From Bacillus sp. RO1 (GTDB lineage: Bacteria; Bacillota; Bacilli; Bacillales; Bacillaceae_I), in contig NZ_JAAZWB010000078.1 of NCBI RefSeq assembly GCF_012524115.1, positions 1 through 64,000 on the forward strand: 64,000 bases of DNA, read 5' to 3'. Below the pieces are notes generated by a model. The model saw nothing but the letters and a program-made list of their open reading frames with translations. It did not search any database and had not been told where the DNA came from. Shown one piece after another: positions 54,470 through 64,000 of this stretch; position 1 is the stretch's first letter; every line of letters starts with the position of its first letter. A program made the position numbers and the translations under genes.

Positions 54470-55813
54470 TTAATAAATAGACGTATTCTCTTTAGACATT
54501 TTCTCAATGATTTCTTTAACGCGAGCTAGGAAGCGTCCGCATACAAGACCATCAAGTACACGGTGGTCAAGAGACATACATAGGTTCACCATGTCGCGAA
54601 CAGCGATCATACCGTGGTCCATGACTACTGGACGTTTCACGATGGATTCCACTTGCAGGATGGCTGCTTGTGGGTAGTTAATGATACCTTGTGATTGTAC
54701 AGAACCGAATGAACCAGTGTTGTTGACAGTAAATGTTCCACCTTGCATCTCTGCAGATGTTAATTTACCAGCACGAACTTTGTTTGCAAGATCTGTAATT
54801 TCACGAGCAATGCCTTTGATTGTCTTTTCATCAGCGTTGCGGATAACCGGCACATAAAGTGCGTCATCTGTTGCAACGGCGATTGAAATATTGATGTCTT
54901 TCTTTTGAACGATTTTGTCGCCTGCCCACATGGAATTGATTTGTGGGAATTCTTTCAATGCTTGCGCTACCGCTTTTACGAAGAATGCGAAGAAAGTTAG
55001 GTTGTAGCCTTCTTTTTTCTTGAACTCGCTCTTCAAGGAGTTGCGGTATTCTACAAGGTTTGTCGCGTCCACTTCGATCATCGTCCAAGCATGTGGCGCT
55101 TCGTGCTTGCTGCGTAGCATGTTTGCAGCGATTGCTTTACGTACACCTGTTACAGGGATTTCGATGTCGCCTGCTTCCACTGGTACGTTTACAGGTTGAG
55201 CTGCTTTTGGTGCACTTGCTGCTGCCGGTGCAGATGGAGCCGCTGGTGCTGCAGGCGCCGCCTTTGGAGCTTCCGCTGCTGGAGCTTGAGTAGCTGCCGG
55301 TTTAGAATCTGCAGTTGGAATGTTACCGGAATCGATCACCGCTTGGATGTCTTTTCTTGTAATACGTCCGCCTGCGCCGCTTCCTTTTACTTGCTCAAGA
55401 TCTACATTGTTTTCTTGTGCAAGACGAAGAACCGCTGGAGAGTAGCGACGTTTGTTTGGCGCGTCTGCATCATCTTCTACAGCTGGTGCTGTTGGTGCTT
55501 CTGATTTCGCTGAAGGTGCAGGTGCACTTTCCTCTTTTGGTGCGTCAGCAGTTGCTTCTGCTTCTCCGCCACCTTCTGTTTCGATATAGCAGATGATTTC
55601 CCCTACTGCTAGTGTGTCACCGTCTTCTGCTACAAGTTCCTTGATTGTCCCTGTAAAAGAAGAAGGGATTTCTGCGTTAACTTTATCAGTCATGACCTCT
55701 GCTAGAGGGTCGTATTTGTTTACTTTGTCGCCTACACTTACGATCCAGCGGCTGATTGTTCCTTCCGTTACGCTTTCTCCAAGCTGTGGCATTGTAATTT
55801 TTTCTACTGCCAT
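54470..55813 (-). CDS. bkdB: Branched-chain 2-oxoacid dehydrogenase E2 (dihydrolipoyl acyltransferase)
   Basis: 447 aa. One lipoyl domain with Lys44 in MTDKVNAE, an Ala/Pro-rich linker (about 85-125), the E1/E3-binding domain (RRYSPAVLRLAQENNVD), a second Ala/Pro linker, and the catalytic domain ending with DHRVLDGL. It transfers branched acyl groups to CoA within the bkd complex. RBS AAAGGAGG. A dispersed repeat separates it from bkdAB. Confidence 0.95.
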   Translation of the reverse strand: MAVEKITMPQLGESVTEGTISRWIVSVGDKVNKYDPLAEVMTDKVNAEIPSSFTGTIKELVAEDGDTLAVGEIICYIETEGGGEAEATADAPKEESAPAPSAKSEAPTAPAVEDDADAPNKRRYSPAVLRLAQENNVDLEQVKGSGAGGRITRKDIQAVIDSGNIPTADSKPAATQAPAAEAPKAAPAAPAAPSAPAAASAPKAAQPVNVPVEAGDIEIPVTGVRKAIAANMLRSKHEAPHAWTMIEVDATNLVEYRNSLKSEFKKKEGYNLTFFAFFVKAVAQALKEFPQINSMWAGDKIVQKKDINISIAVATDDALYVPVIRNADEKTIKGIAREITDLANKVRAGKLTSAEMQGGTFTVNNTGSFGSVQSQGIINYPQAAILQVESIVKRPVVMDHGMIAVRDMVNLCMSLDHRVLDGLVCGRFLARVKEIIEKMSKENTSIY

Positions 55814-55840
55814 GATGAGAACCTCCTTTAATCGGTGGGC

Positions 55841-55984
55841 TCTGTTGAAATCTGCAGTTAATCTCCGTTCCAGGAGCTTGCTTTCCGCGGGCGGCCGGGA
55901 GCCTCCTCAGGCTACGCCTTCCGGGGTCTCCCCTATCCCTTCCTCCCGCAGGAGTCAAACTCCTTCCACTACGATCAACTGCAA
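55841..55984 (+). repeat. GC-rich dispersed repeat, copy 4 (inside the bkd operon)
   Basis: TCTGTTGAAATCTGCAG start, GCTTTCCGCGGGCGG, GGGAGCCTCCTCAGGCT and GGGGTCTCCCCT blocks, and ACTACGATCAACTGC at the end. It fills the bkdB-bkdAB gap of 220 bp. Its transcript could fold through GGGAGCC/GGGGTCTCC blocks. Confidence 0.85.
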
Positions 55985-56033
55985 GGAAATCAACATTACC
56001 ATTCGTTCACTCGTCTACTTAAAAATTCAGGTA

Positions 56034-57017
56034 TTAGTATTGAGCTAGCTCACGCATCGCTTTTTCTACTTTGTCTGGGTTAACCATGAAGTATTTTTCC
56101 ATCGTTGGTGCATATGGCATTGCAGGGACGTCTGGTCCAGCAAGACGCATGATTGGTGCGTCAAGGTCGAATAAGCAGTTTTCTGCAATGATGGCAGATA
56201 CTTCACTCATGATGCTTCCTTCTTTTGTATCTTCAGTAAGTAGAAGTACTTTTCCTGTTTTGGAAGCAGCTTCCACGATTGCTTCCTTATCAAGCGGGTA
56301 AACCGTACGCAAGTCAAGGATGTGTGCGGAGATTCCGTCTTGTGCAAGACGCTCAGCAGCTTGTAGTGCAAAGTGTACACATAGACCGTACGTGATAACT
56401 GTGATGTCTTCTCCTTCACGTTTTACGTCGGCTTTACCGATTGGAAGGACGTAATCATCTGTTGGTACTTCGCCTTTGATTAGACGGTATGCACGCTTGT
56501 GCTCGAAGAATAGAACTGGATCTTCGTCACGGATTGCCGCTTTCAATAATCCTTTTACATCATAAGGAGTTGAAGGCATGACAATTTTAAGACCAGGTTG
56601 GTTTGCAAAAACTGCTTCTACAGATTGGGAGTGGTAAAGTGCACCGTGAACTCCTCCGCCGTATGGCGCGCGTACAACAAGTGGACAAGTCCAGTCGTTG
56701 TTGGAACGGTAACGGATTTTAGCCGCTTCGGAGATAATTTGGTTAACTGCAGGCATGATGAAATCCGCGAACTGCATTTCTGCGATTGGACGCATTCCAT
56801 ACATTGCTGCACCGATTGCTACACCTGCGATAGCTGATTCTGCCAGAGGTGTGTCGATAACTTTATCTTCACCGAATTGATCATAAAGGCCGGTAGTCGC
56901 TTTGAATACTCCACCTTTTCTTCCTACGTCTTCCCCAAGTACAAATACTTTGGAATCACGTTCCATCTCTTCACGGATGGCCATTGTTACTGCATCTATA
57001 TAAGAAATAACTGCCAT
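56034..57017 (-). CDS. bkdAB: Branched-chain 2-oxoacid dehydrogenase E1 beta
   Basis: 327-aa transketolase-like beta subunit (VISYIDAVTMAIREEMERD, GVAIGAAMYGMRPIAEMQFADF, VVRAPYGGGVHG). With BkdAA it forms the thiamine-diphosphate E1 that decarboxylates 2-oxoisovalerate, 2-oxo-3-methylvalerate and 2-oxoisocaproate. It starts 13 bp after bkdAA; RBS AAGGGGG. Confidence 0.95.
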   Translation of the reverse strand: MAVISYIDAVTMAIREEMERDSKVFVLGEDVGRKGGVFKATTGLYDQFGEDKVIDTPLAESAIAGVAIGAAMYGMRPIAEMQFADFIMPAVNQIISEAAKIRYRSNNDWTCPLVVRAPYGGGVHGALYHSQSVEAVFANQPGLKIVMPSTPYDVKGLLKAAIRDEDPVLFFEHKRAYRLIKGEVPTDDYVLPIGKADVKREGEDITVITYGLCVHFALQAAERLAQDGISAHILDLRTVYPLDKEAIVEAASKTGKVLLLTEDTKEGSIMSEVSAIIAENCLFDLDAPIMRLAGPDVPAMPYAPTMEKYFMVNPDKVEKAMRELAQY

Positions 57018-57029
57018 GATGGTTCCCCC

Positions 57030-58022
57030 TTACTCTGCGTAGACATGCTTCATTGCGGATTCTGCATCTGCATATGGAGCATTTTCTGCGTATTCTGTTG
57101 CTTCGTTTACTTCTTTTGCAATTTTATCGTTAATTTCTTTTTCTTTTTCATCTGTTAACACGCCAGCCTCTTTTAAGTAAGCTGCAAAGCTGATGATTGG
57201 GTCATTCGCTTTTGCTGCTGCCACTTCGTCACGCTCACGGTATGCACGATCGTCGTCATCACTGGAGTGAGGAGTCAGACGGTAGGAGATAGCCTCAACA
57301 AGTGTAGGCCCTTCGCCACGACGTCCACGGTCTGCTGCTTCTTTAACCGCTGCATACACTTCAAGCGGGTCGTTTCCATCAATAGTGATACCAGGCATTC
57401 CGTATCCTAGTGCACGGTCTGAGATTTTCTCACATGCCACTTGTTTTTCATAAGGAACAGAAATTGCATATTTGTTGTTTTCGCACATGAAGATAACTGG
57501 TAGCTTGTGAACTGCTGCATAGTTAGCGCCTTCATGGAAGTCTCCTTGGTTGGAAGAACCTTCACCAAACGTTACGAACGTACATAGGTCTTTCCCTTCT
57601 AAACGGCCACCAAGTGCCACTCCAACTGCGTGTGGTACTTGTGTTGTTACAGGGGAAGAACCAGTTACGATGCGGTTTTTCTTTTGACCAAAGTGACCTG
57701 GCATTTGACGTCCGCCTGAGTTTGGATCTTCTGCTTTTGCGAAACCGGAAAGCATTAATTCCGTTGCTGTCATACCAAAAGTAAGTACAACACCCATGTC
57801 ACGGTAGTAAGGTAGTACGTAGTCTTTTTCGCGATCTAGAGCGAATGCCGCTCCTACTTGAGCAGCTTCTTGACCTTGGCAGGAGATTACGAATGGGATT
57901 TTCCCTGCACGGTTAAGTAACCACATGCGCTCATCGATGCGGCGAGCTAATAACATTGTTTCAAACATTTCTAGTACATTTTCATCTGTAAGCCCTAGAG
58001 CTTGGTGACGATTTTCTGCCAT
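57030..58022 (-). CDS. bkdAA: Branched-chain 2-oxoacid dehydrogenase E1 alpha
   Basis: 330 aa. The ThDP-binding region reads TFGEGSSNQGDFHEGANYAA (GDG-like motif with N) and the phosphorylation-loop-like segment YRLTPHSSDDDD is present. E1 alpha subunit with BkdAB. RBS GGAGGTAA about 7 nt upstream. A dispersed repeat separates it from lpdV. Confidence 0.95.
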   Translation of the reverse strand: MAENRHQALGLTDENVLEMFETMLLARRIDERMWLLNRAGKIPFVISCQGQEAAQVGAAFALDREKDYVLPYYRDMGVVLTFGMTATELMLSGFAKAEDPNSGGRQMPGHFGQKKNRIVTGSSPVTTQVPHAVGVALGGRLEGKDLCTFVTFGEGSSNQGDFHEGANYAAVHKLPVIFMCENNKYAISVPYEKQVACEKISDRALGYGMPGITIDGNDPLEVYAAVKEAADRGRRGEGPTLVEAISYRLTPHSSDDDDRAYRERDEVAAAKANDPIISFAAYLKEAGVLTDEKEKEINDKIAKEVNEATEYAENAPYADAESAMKHVYAE

Positions 58023-58095
58023 TTAAGTTTACCTCCTATATGTAGAGAGTTGGTAGCGTGTAGCTCCTCTAACAATTAAATCAATATCGATGTAG

Positions 58096-58281
58096 GCTGT
58101 TGATTTCCGCTGCACGCACTCGCTTTCCGCGGGCGGTCCGGGAGCCTCCTCAGGCTTTGCCTTCCGGGGTCTCCCATGTCCCTTCCTCCCGCAGGACAAG
58201 GAATGCTTCGACAGCAAGACATCGCACGAAGAAAATGCGTAGCATTTTCGAGGAGTCTCGTGCCTTCCGCTTCAATCAACG
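58096..58281 (+). repeat. GC-rich dispersed repeat, copy 5 (inside the bkd operon)
   Basis: GCTGTTGATTTCCGCTGC start, GCTTTCCGCGGGCGGTCC, GGGAGCCTCCTCAGGC and GGGGTCTCCC blocks, and the long ending with ACATCGCACGAAGAAAATGC and TTCAATCAACG shared with the copy at 29401. Located between lpdV and bkdAA. Confidence 0.85.
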
Positions 58282-58297
58282 TTCCTTCTTGCAATTT

Positions 58298-59722
58298 TTA
58301 AGAATGTATCGCTTTTCCATCTACTGCAAGGGCTGCTTCGCCGATAGCTTCAGACAAGGATGGATGCGGGTGGATAGTGTGTCCGATTTCCCATGGTGTA
58401 GCGTCAAGGACGCGCGCAAGGCCAGCTTCAGAAATCATATCTGTAACATGCGGTCCAATCATGTGAACGCCTAGGATATCATCGTTTTCTTTGTTGACTA
58501 CCAGTTTCACAAATCCATCAGATTCACCATAAACAAGTGCTTTTCCGATTGCTCGGAAGGAGAATTTTCCAGTTTTTACGTCGAAGCCTTTTTCTTTTGC
58601 TTCTTCTTCTGTATATCCGACAGATGCCACTTCAGGACTTGAGTACACACATTTTGAAATCATGGAATAATCGATTGGCGCAGGATTTTCATTTGCCATA
58701 TGCTCCACTGCGACAATTCCTTCGTGTGAAGCAACGTGTGCAAGCTGTAAACCACCGATAACATCACCAATTGCATAGATGTGGGATTCTTTTGTTTGGA
58801 AAAAGTCATTTGTATTAATGAAACCTTTTTCTACTTGAATGTCTGTATTTTCAAGGCCAATGCCTTCTACGTTAGCTTGACGGCCAACGGATACTAGCAT
58901 CTTTTCTGCCGTAAAGGATTTCTCTTCTCCTTTATGCTCCGCTTTGATTGTAACCGAACCTTCAGCTTTTTCTAAAGTTTCTGGTAGAACCTTCGCACTA
59001 GTTACCACTTTAATGCCACGCTTTTTCAACAAACGTTGCATTTCTTTGGAAACTTCTTTATCTTCTGTTGGCAGTACGCGATCAGCATACTCTAGTACTG
59101 TTACCTCTACGCCGAAGTCATCTAGCATGGACGCCCATTCAATACCGATTACTCCTCCACCAACGATGATAATTGATTTAGGAAGTTCTTCTAGTGATAA
59201 TGCTTCATCAGAAGTCATTACTTGTGCCCCATCAATTTCAAGTCCAGGTAGAGAACGTGGACGAGATCCCGTTGCCACAATTACGTTCTTAGGGATTAGC
59301 ATTTCATTCTCATCACCATTTTCAAACTCAACGGAGATTGTTCCTGGCATTGGAGAGAAAATAGAAGGTCCTAAGATACGCCCTGTTCCGTAAAACACAT
59401 CGATTTTACCTTGCTTCATTAGGTGTTGCACACCACCGTGAAGCTGGTCGATGATTTTTTGTTTGCGTTCTTGCACTTTGAAGAAGTCTAGTTTCACTTC
59501 TCCTGAGATTACGCCGAACTCTTCACTGTTCTTTGTTTGCGCAAACACTTCTGCACTGCGAAGTAATGCTTTACTTGGGATACATCCTGCATGAAGGCAT
59601 GTTCCGCCGATTTTCTTCTTTTCTACTACTGCTGTCTTTAAGCCAAGTTGAGATGCACGAATAGCCGCGACATACCCGCCTGTTCCGCCACCTAGGATGA
59701 CTAAATCATATTCTTGTGCCAT
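58298..59722 (-). CDS. lpdV: Dihydrolipoyl dehydrogenase E3 of the bkd complex
   Basis: 474-aa flavoprotein disulfide reductase. GGGTGGYVAAIRA binds FAD, GGTCLHAGCIPSKALL holds the redox Cys pair, and HPHPSLSEAIGEAA holds the catalytic His-Glu. It reoxidises the lipoyl group of BkdB with NAD. Seventeen base pairs separate it from buk. RBS GGGAG. Confidence 0.95.
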   Translation of the reverse strand: MAQEYDLVILGGGTGGYVAAIRASQLGLKTAVVEKKKIGGTCLHAGCIPSKALLRSAEVFAQTKNSEEFGVISGEVKLDFFKVQERKQKIIDQLHGGVQHLMKQGKIDVFYGTGRILGPSIFSPMPGTISVEFENGDENEMLIPKNVIVATGSRPRSLPGLEIDGAQVMTSDEALSLEELPKSIIIVGGGVIGIEWASMLDDFGVEVTVLEYADRVLPTEDKEVSKEMQRLLKKRGIKVVTSAKVLPETLEKAEGSVTIKAEHKGEEKSFTAEKMLVSVGRQANVEGIGLENTDIQVEKGFINTNDFFQTKESHIYAIGDVIGGLQLAHVASHEGIVAVEHMANENPAPIDYSMISKCVYSSPEVASVGYTEEEAKEKGFDVKTGKFSFRAIGKALVYGESDGFVKLVVNKENDDILGVHMIGPHVTDMISEAGLARVLDATPWEIGHTIHPHPSLSEAIGEAALAVDGKAIHS

Positions 59723-59738
59723 TATTCCTTGCTCCCTT

Positions 59739-60851
59739 CTAGCTCTGTACTACTTTTGTGTCTACGACCGTACCAGGGTATTCTTTTGCTTCTTCTTCCC
59801 CACGTAATACGCGAAGTGCTCCTTCTGTAAGAGCTTGTAATTCATTTTCGCCTGGTTGTACAATGACGTCTGCAATCCAGCTAATGCGCTCGGAGATCTG
59901 TTTTACAAACCCTTTTCCGTAGGCTAGTCCACCTGTCAAAATGATGGCATCTACTTTCCCTGCCAGTACTGCACTTGCTGATCCGATTTCCTTGGCAACC
60001 TGATAAGCCATTGCATCATATACTAAAGCGGCCTTTTCATCGCCTGCTTCAATCATTTGTTCGACTTTCACTGCATCATTGGTTCCAAGGTAACCAACAA
60101 GGCCTCCTTGTCCTACTAGCTTCTTCATTATTTCATCACGATAATAGTCACCAGAGAAACATAGTGATACAAGATCACCAGCTGGAACTGTTCCAGCACG
60201 TTCTGGACTGAACGGGCCGTCTCCATGAAGACCGTTATTCACATCGACAACTCGGCCTCCAACGTGTGTCCCCACTGTGATACCTCCACCCATGTGCGTG
60301 ACAATCAGGTTCAGATCTTCGTATTTTTTACCAAGATCTTTGGCTACCCTGCGTGCAACGGCCTTTTGATTCAAGGCGTGGAAAATACTTTTGCGCTCGA
60401 TTAGAGAGAATCCTGAAATACGAGCGATGTCAGACAGTTCGTCCACTACCACCGGGTCAACGATAAAAGATGGGATATTCAACCCTGTAGCTATTTCATA
60501 GGCGATGATTCCACCAAGATTAGATGCATGCTGACCAGCAAAACCTATCTTCAAATCATGTAACATTTCTTTATTAACAGAGTATGTTCCCCCTTCGATT
60601 GGACGTAGAAGTCCACCGCGACCACATACTGCACTAAGTTTGGAAATGTTGATCCCTTCTTGATCTAATGTCTCAAGAATGGTCGTTTTTCTAAATTCAT
60701 ATTGATCATAGATACTTGCAAAGGAATTAATCGTTTCGCTATCGTGACGTAATGTTTTTTCAAATACAGAACGTTCATTATCAAATACGCCGATTTTCGT
60801 TGATGTGGATCCTGGATTGATGACAAGTATGCGATATTCCTTTTCTAACAC
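59739..60851 (-). CDS. buk: Butyrate kinase
   Basis: 370-aa ASKHA-fold kinase: [31 protein letters not shown] and [10 protein letters not shown] are the phosphate and nucleotide sites. It converts (iso)butyryl-phosphate plus ADP to acid plus ATP, conserving energy in branched-chain degradation. The start is set at the GTG at 60851 because GGAGG lies 8 nt upstream; longer forms have no usable SD and exceed the family length. Confidence 0.93.
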   Translation of the reverse strand: MLEKEYRILVINPGSTSTKIGVFDNERSVFEKTLRHDSETINSFASIYDQYEFRKTTILETLDQEGINISKLSAVCGRGGLLRPIEGGTYSVNKEMLHDLKIGFAGQHASNLGGIIAYEIATGLNIPSFIVDPVVVDELSDIARISGFSLIERKSIFHALNQKAVARRVAKDLGKKYEDLNLIVTHMGGGITVGTHVGGRVVDVNNGLHGDGPFSPERAGTVPAGDLVSLCFSGDYYRDEIMKKLVGQGGLVGYLGTNDAVKVEQMIEAGDEKAALVYDAMAYQVAKEIGSASAVLAGKVDAIILTGGLAYGKGFVKQISERISWIADVIVQPGENELQALTEGALRVLRGEEEAKEYPGTVVDTKVVQS

Positions 60852-60941
60852 TGTTGAAACCTCCATTTCAGACGGACGGCAAACGAGAGAATTCATCATC
60901 ACCCCGTTTGCCCCTTCTGAGAAACTTAATATTTGTTTATA

Positions 60942-62045
60942 TTAGCGTCCGTTACGACGGCTTAAAATATGATGTCCATTTTGTAAAAATTGACTACGAG
61001 AATTTTTCATTCTTTCAATACGCTCTTCAGCAAGACGATCTGCCGCACGGTATGTTGGGATACCGTCACGTTTTGCAATTTCAATAACTCTCTCAATGTT
61101 GTCGTAGATTCCTTCTACTTTTTTCATTGCACGCTCACGGTTGTAACCGTATAGCTCATCCGCTACGTTAATAACACCACCAGCATTGATTACATAGTCA
61201 GGAGCATAAACGATACCCATTTCATGGATGATATCTCCGTGTTTTGTATCAAGCAACTGGTTATTAGCTGCACCAGCGATAACTTTTGCTTTCAATTGAG
61301 GAATCGTTTCGTCATTGATTGTTGCTCCAAGTGCACATGGTGCATAGATGTCGCAGTCTACACTGTAGATGTCGTTGATGTCTACTGCTCTTGCACCGAA
61401 CTCTTCAACTGCACGGTTAACAGCTTCTTTATTGATATCTGTTACGATAAGCTGAGCACCTTCTTCGTGAAGATGACGGCAAAGGTTGAATGCCACGTTA
61501 CCTACACCTTGAACAGCTACAACTTTTCCTTCTAATGAATCTGTACCAAATGCTTCTTTCGCTGCAGCTTTCATTCCGCGGTACACTCCAAATGCTGTTA
61601 CAGGAGATGGGTTACCGGAAGAACCGAATGCAGGTGATACGCCTGTTACATAGTCTGTCTCTTCATAAATCAAGTCCATGTCTGCTACAGTTGTACCAAC
61701 ATCTTCTGCAGTGATGTAGCGTCCGTTTAATCCTTGGATGTAACGGCCGAAAGCACGGAACATTTCTTCGTTTTTGTCAGTGCGTGGGTCACCAATGATA
61801 ACTGTTTTACCTCCACCAAGGTTCAATCCAGCTGCAGCGTTTTTGTAAGTCATCCCTTTTGCAAGACGAAGTGCATCTTCAATCGCTGCACCCTCATTTG
61901 CATAAGTCCACATGCGTGTTCCACCAAGTGCTGGCCCAAGTGTTGTATCGTGGATAGCTATGATTGCTTTAAGTCCTGATTGTTTGTCTTGGCAGATCAC
62001 CAGTTGTTCGTAGTCGTAAGTCTCCATATATTTGAAAATTTCCAT
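60942..62045 (-). CDS. bcd: Branched-chain amino-acid (leucine) dehydrogenase
   Basis: 367-aa Glu/Leu/Phe/Val dehydrogenase. [10 protein letters not shown], Lys68 and Lys80 ([13 protein letters not shown]) and the Rossmann motif [11 protein letters not shown] are visible. It oxidatively deaminates Leu, Ile and Val to the 2-oxoacids used by BkdA. ATG at 62045 with GGGAGG upstream. Confidence 0.95.
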   Translation of the reverse strand: MEIFKYMETYDYEQLVICQDKQSGLKAIIAIHDTTLGPALGGTRMWTYANEGAAIEDALRLAKGMTYKNAAAGLNLGGGKTVIIGDPRTDKNEEMFRAFGRYIQGLNGRYITAEDVGTTVADMDLIYEETDYVTGVSPAFGSSGNPSPVTAFGVYRGMKAAAKEAFGTDSLEGKVVAVQGVGNVAFNLCRHLHEEGAQLIVTDINKEAVNRAVEEFGARAVDINDIYSVDCDIYAPCALGATINDETIPQLKAKVIAGAANNQLLDTKHGDIIHEMGIVYAPDYVINAGGVINVADELYGYNRERAMKKVEGIYDNIERVIEIAKRDGIPTYRAADRLAEERIERMKNSRSQFLQNGHHILSRRNGR

Positions 62046-62099
62046 GATAAAATTCCTCCCCAAGATAGTAAATGATTTTTAGTTTTAGAATTTGCTCTA

Positions 62100-62201
62100 C
62101 ACCGCTGTTGATTTCCGATAAAGGCTTCGCTTTCCTAGGGGCTGACGAGAATCTCCTCAGCTTCGCCTGTGGGGTCTCCGCCTTTTTCTCCAATCAGTAG
62201 C
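62100..62201 (+). repeat. GC-rich dispersed repeat, copy 6 (inside the bkd operon)
   Basis: ACCGCTGTTGATTTCCG start, GGCTTCGCTTTCCTAGGGGC, CTCCTCAGCTTCGCC and GGGGTCTCC blocks, and CTCCAATCAGTAGC at the end. A short copy between ptb and bcd. Confidence 0.85.
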
Positions 62202-62223
62202 TATGTTTTTTATGAACTTTGAT

Positions 62224-63123
62224 TTATTTCACAGAACAAACCGCAAGGGCTAGTGAGTTTAGTTTACTCTCTGCTGAGTCAGCTCTGGATGTTAACACAA
62301 TCGGTGCTTTTGCGCCGGCAATGATTGCTCCGACTTTTGCTTTTGCAAAGTAGATTAATGATTTATATAAGACATTTCCAACTTCAATGGTCGGAACAAA
62401 CAGGATGTCCGCTTGTCCTGCCACGTCACTTTGAATTCCCTTGTGCTCAGCAGCAAGTGCTGATACTGCGTTATCCAATGCTAGTGGGCCATCAATGAGG
62501 CAGTCTTTTATTTGACCTCTATTATTCATTTGTGTAAGAAGTGCTGCATCCACCGTAGCTTGCATCGCTGGGTTCACTACCTCAACAGCAGCGAGTGGCG
62601 CAACTTTCGGGAGTTCAATCCCTAGCGCTCTTGCCACCTGAACAGAGTTTTGAACAATCTGCACTTTTTGTTGAAGATCTGGTGCCACATTCATTGCTGC
62701 ATCAGTTACAAATATTAATTGTTCATAACCCGGCACTTCAAATGCGGCAACATGGGATAACACATTCCCCGTACGCAAACCATACTCTTTGTTTAACACT
62801 TCTTTAAGAATGGTTGCTGTTGGGACATTTCCTTTCATCAGCACATCCGCTTCGCCGCTTGAAACAGCTTTTACAGCAAGTTCTGATGCCTTCTTAGCAC
62901 CATCAGCAGAAACAATTTTCAGTGCATGGTGTGATGCATCCACATTGTGTTCTTTCAGTAATGCTAGTATTTTCTCCTCATGTCCAAACAGTATAAAGGA
63001 AGCCAACTGCTTGTTTAAGGCATGAGAAACCGCTTCGATCACTTCTTCATCTTCGGCTGCTGCAATTGCTACCACTTTAGAAGTGAGCTGGGTTGCTTTG
63101 GTGATAAGTTCCTCTAGTTTCAT
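62224..63123 (-). CDS. ptb: Phosphate (iso)butyryltransferase
   Basis: 299-aa phosphotransacylase (YqiS). Typical segments are DVLMKGNVPTATILKEVLN, VTDAAMNVAPDL and FVPTIEVGNVLYKSL. It exchanges CoA for phosphate on branched acyl-CoAs, feeding butyrate kinase. It is the first gene after the sigma-54 promoter at 63159. Confidence 0.94.
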   Translation of the reverse strand: MKLEELITKATQLTSKVVAIAAAEDEEVIEAVSHALNKQLASFILFGHEEKILALLKEHNVDASHHALKIVSADGAKKASELAVKAVSSGEADVLMKGNVPTATILKEVLNKEYGLRTGNVLSHVAAFEVPGYEQLIFVTDAAMNVAPDLQQKVQIVQNSVQVARALGIELPKVAPLAAVEVVNPAMQATVDAALLTQMNNRGQIKDCLIDGPLALDNAVSALAAEHKGIQSDVAGQADILFVPTIEVGNVLYKSLIYFAKAKVGAIIAGAKAPIVLTSRADSAESKLNSLALAVCSVK

Positions 63124-63158
63124 TTTCTCAACCCTTCCTTTCTACTCCAATATTATCT

Positions 63159-63176
63159 ATGCAAGAAACGTGCCAA
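63159..63176 (-). promoter_or_regulatory. Sigma-54 (SigL) promoter of the bkd operon
   Basis: Minus strand TTGGCACGTTTCTTGCAT has TTGGCAC and TTGC at -24/-12 with the correct spacing, a perfect sigma-54 promoter about 36-53 nt upstream of the ptb start. bkdR, encoding a sigma-54 activator, lies directly upstream. Confidence 0.93.
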
Positions 63177-63187
63177 CTCGTTTTTTG

Positions 63188-63215
63188 TGAAAACGCTTTA
63201 TTTTACCGCTTTTCA
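63188..63215 (-). promoter_or_regulatory. Inverted repeat, candidate BkdR binding site
   Basis: TGAAAACGC (63188-63196) and GCTTTTCA (63208-63215) form an inverted repeat just upstream of the sigma-54 promoter. It resembles an activator site, but the distance to the promoter is short for an enhancer. Confidence 0.4.
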
Positions 63216-63258
63216 CCAAGCAACATTTTTCATACTGTGCAGTTTTTTGCATGCAACA

Positions 63259-64000
63259 TTATTCAATCATGAATTTCTCCATTTTGTAATAAAGATTTCT
63301 AATCGACACTCCCAGCTCTTTAGCAGTCTTTGTTTTGTTACCTTTATTCTTCTTCAATATCTTTTGAATTATTTTCGCTTCATACCCTTCCAGCATTTCT
63401 GCTAAAGTGTAATCACTAGTGACTGTTTCAGCTGAATCCTGCACTGCTTTGTCGCCGCTGGTAGCCAAGTCCGGAATATGTTCCATGTCGATAAACACTT
63501 CATTAAATTTCATAAAAATAATGGCTCGTCCCAGAACATTTTCAAGCTCCCTCACATTGCCTGGCCATTCGTAGGCAGCAAGGTGATTGATGGCTCGTGG
63601 AGTTAACCCTTCCACATTTCTACCGTAATCTTGATTTATTTTTCTTATAAGATGTTCACTTAGCGCTTCTATATCTTCTTTTCTTTTACGAAGCGGGGGA
63701 ATGTGTATAGGCATTCTATTTAAACGATAATAAAGATCCTCACGGAATGACCCGTCTGCAATCCCTTTTTCAAGATTAACATTCGTGGCAGCAATCACTC
63801 TGACGTTAATGGTAATTGCTTTTGTTCCACCTACGCGTATGATTTCATTTTCTTGTAGAACCCTTAATAGTTTTGCTTGAGTATTGGCAGATAATTCTCC
63901 AATCTCATCTAGGAAAATACTACCGTTATTCGCTTCTTCAAAAAGCCCTTTTTTCCCGCCTCGCTTGGCACCAGAAAATGCACCTTCTTCATAACCGAAC
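63259..64000 (-). CDS. bkdR: Sigma-54-dependent activator BkdR (5' end outside window)
   Basis: The C-terminal 246 residues of a sigma-54 activator; the gene continues past 64000. The visible part begins with [17 protein letters not shown] (the GAFTGA-type loop that contacts sigma-54), then FLDEIGEL (Walker B), VIAATN and REDLYYRLN (sensor/arginine finger), [12 protein letters not shown], and a Fis-type helix-turn-helix at the end ([20 protein letters not shown]). N-terminal sensor not visible. It should activate the adjoining bkd operon in response to branched-chain amino acids. Confidence 0.93.
   Translation of the reverse strand, partial: FGYEEGAFSGAKRGGKKGLFEEANNGSIFLDEIGELSANTQAKLLRVLQENEIIRVGGTKAITINVRVIAATNVNLEKGIADGSFREDLYYRLNRMPIHIPPLRKRKEDIEALSEHLIRKINQDYGRNVEGLTPRAINHLAAYEWPGNVRELENVLGRAIIFMKFNEVFIDMEHIPDLATSGDKAVQDSAETVTSDYTLAEMLEGYEAKIIQKILKKNKGNKTKTAKELGVSIRNLYYKMEKFMIE

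Overview
The window is a Bacillaceae chromosome segment of roughly 40% GC. SD sequences are strong, and TTG and GTG starts are frequent. Gene order follows the B. subtilis yqi-yqj region read in reverse: yqjN, namA, rnz, dinB, yqjE, yqjD, yqjC, yqjA, artR-artQ-artP, brxB and the bkd operon. Sporulation gene yunB, bacilliredoxin BrxB, OhrR/OhrA and a liquefying alpha-amylase of the alkaline-Bacillus type also fit a Bacillus sensu lato, perhaps alkaliphilic (the last point is inference). No rRNA, tRNA or CRISPR was seen.

Layout. 1-16 kb: yqjN, namA, a coiled-coil protein, a methyltransferase, rnz, a HAD phosphatase, a LexA-type two-gene unit of small proteins, yunB, dinB, ohrR/ohrA, a CheW-like protein, yqjE, a GNAT protein, yqjD-mce, a Prli42-like miniprotein and a membrane protein. 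16.7-29.3 kb: an inserted catabolic cluster that encodes every expected carbon-chain step from anthranilate to pyruvate and acetyl-CoA. It has a HpaB-type hydroxylase, 3-hydroxyanthranilate dioxygenase, ACMS decarboxylase, semialdehyde dehydrogenase, RidA-type deaminase, tautomerase, decarboxylase, hydratase, aldolase and acetaldehyde dehydrogenase, plus an IclR regulator and a DctPQM TRAP importer. A sigma-A promoter, an IclR-like operator and a perfect cre site precede it. 29.6-38 kb: L,D-transpeptidase, yqjA, a secreted M3 peptidase, msrA, artRQP and a tandem-repeat coiled-coil protein. 38-46 kb: a two-component system with an ECF sigma factor, an amylase operon and a membrane-anchored GH18 protein. 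46.8-64 kb: brxB, methylmalonyl-CoA mutase with MeaB, an oxidoreductase and the bkd operon (ptb-bcd-buk-lpdV-bkdAA-bkdAB-bkdB) behind a sigma-54 promoter, with bkdR entering from the right edge. Branched-chain acyl-CoAs and propionyl-CoA from bkd can feed YqjD, Mce and MutAB towards succinyl-CoA.

The most unusual observations are these. (1) msrA has an in-frame TGA exactly at the catalytic cysteine, followed at the right distance by a hairpin that fits the bacterial SECIS pattern; this is a candidate selenoprotein MsrA. (2) A family of 51-52 bp tandem repeats, each with a hairpin (GTCYTCAT, short loop, ATGARGAC) and a pyrimidine-rich linker, forms four large arrays (1-215, 16051-16651, 34121-34675, 46187-46720) and a decayed fifth (33240-33375). 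(3) Two LexA boxes flank the -10 of a promoter driving a 68-aa two-helix membrane protein. (4) A heptamer CGGGCGA recurs every 20-21 bp upstream of an oxidoreductase gene. (5) Six copies of a GC-rich dispersed repeat occur, three of them inside the bkd operon.
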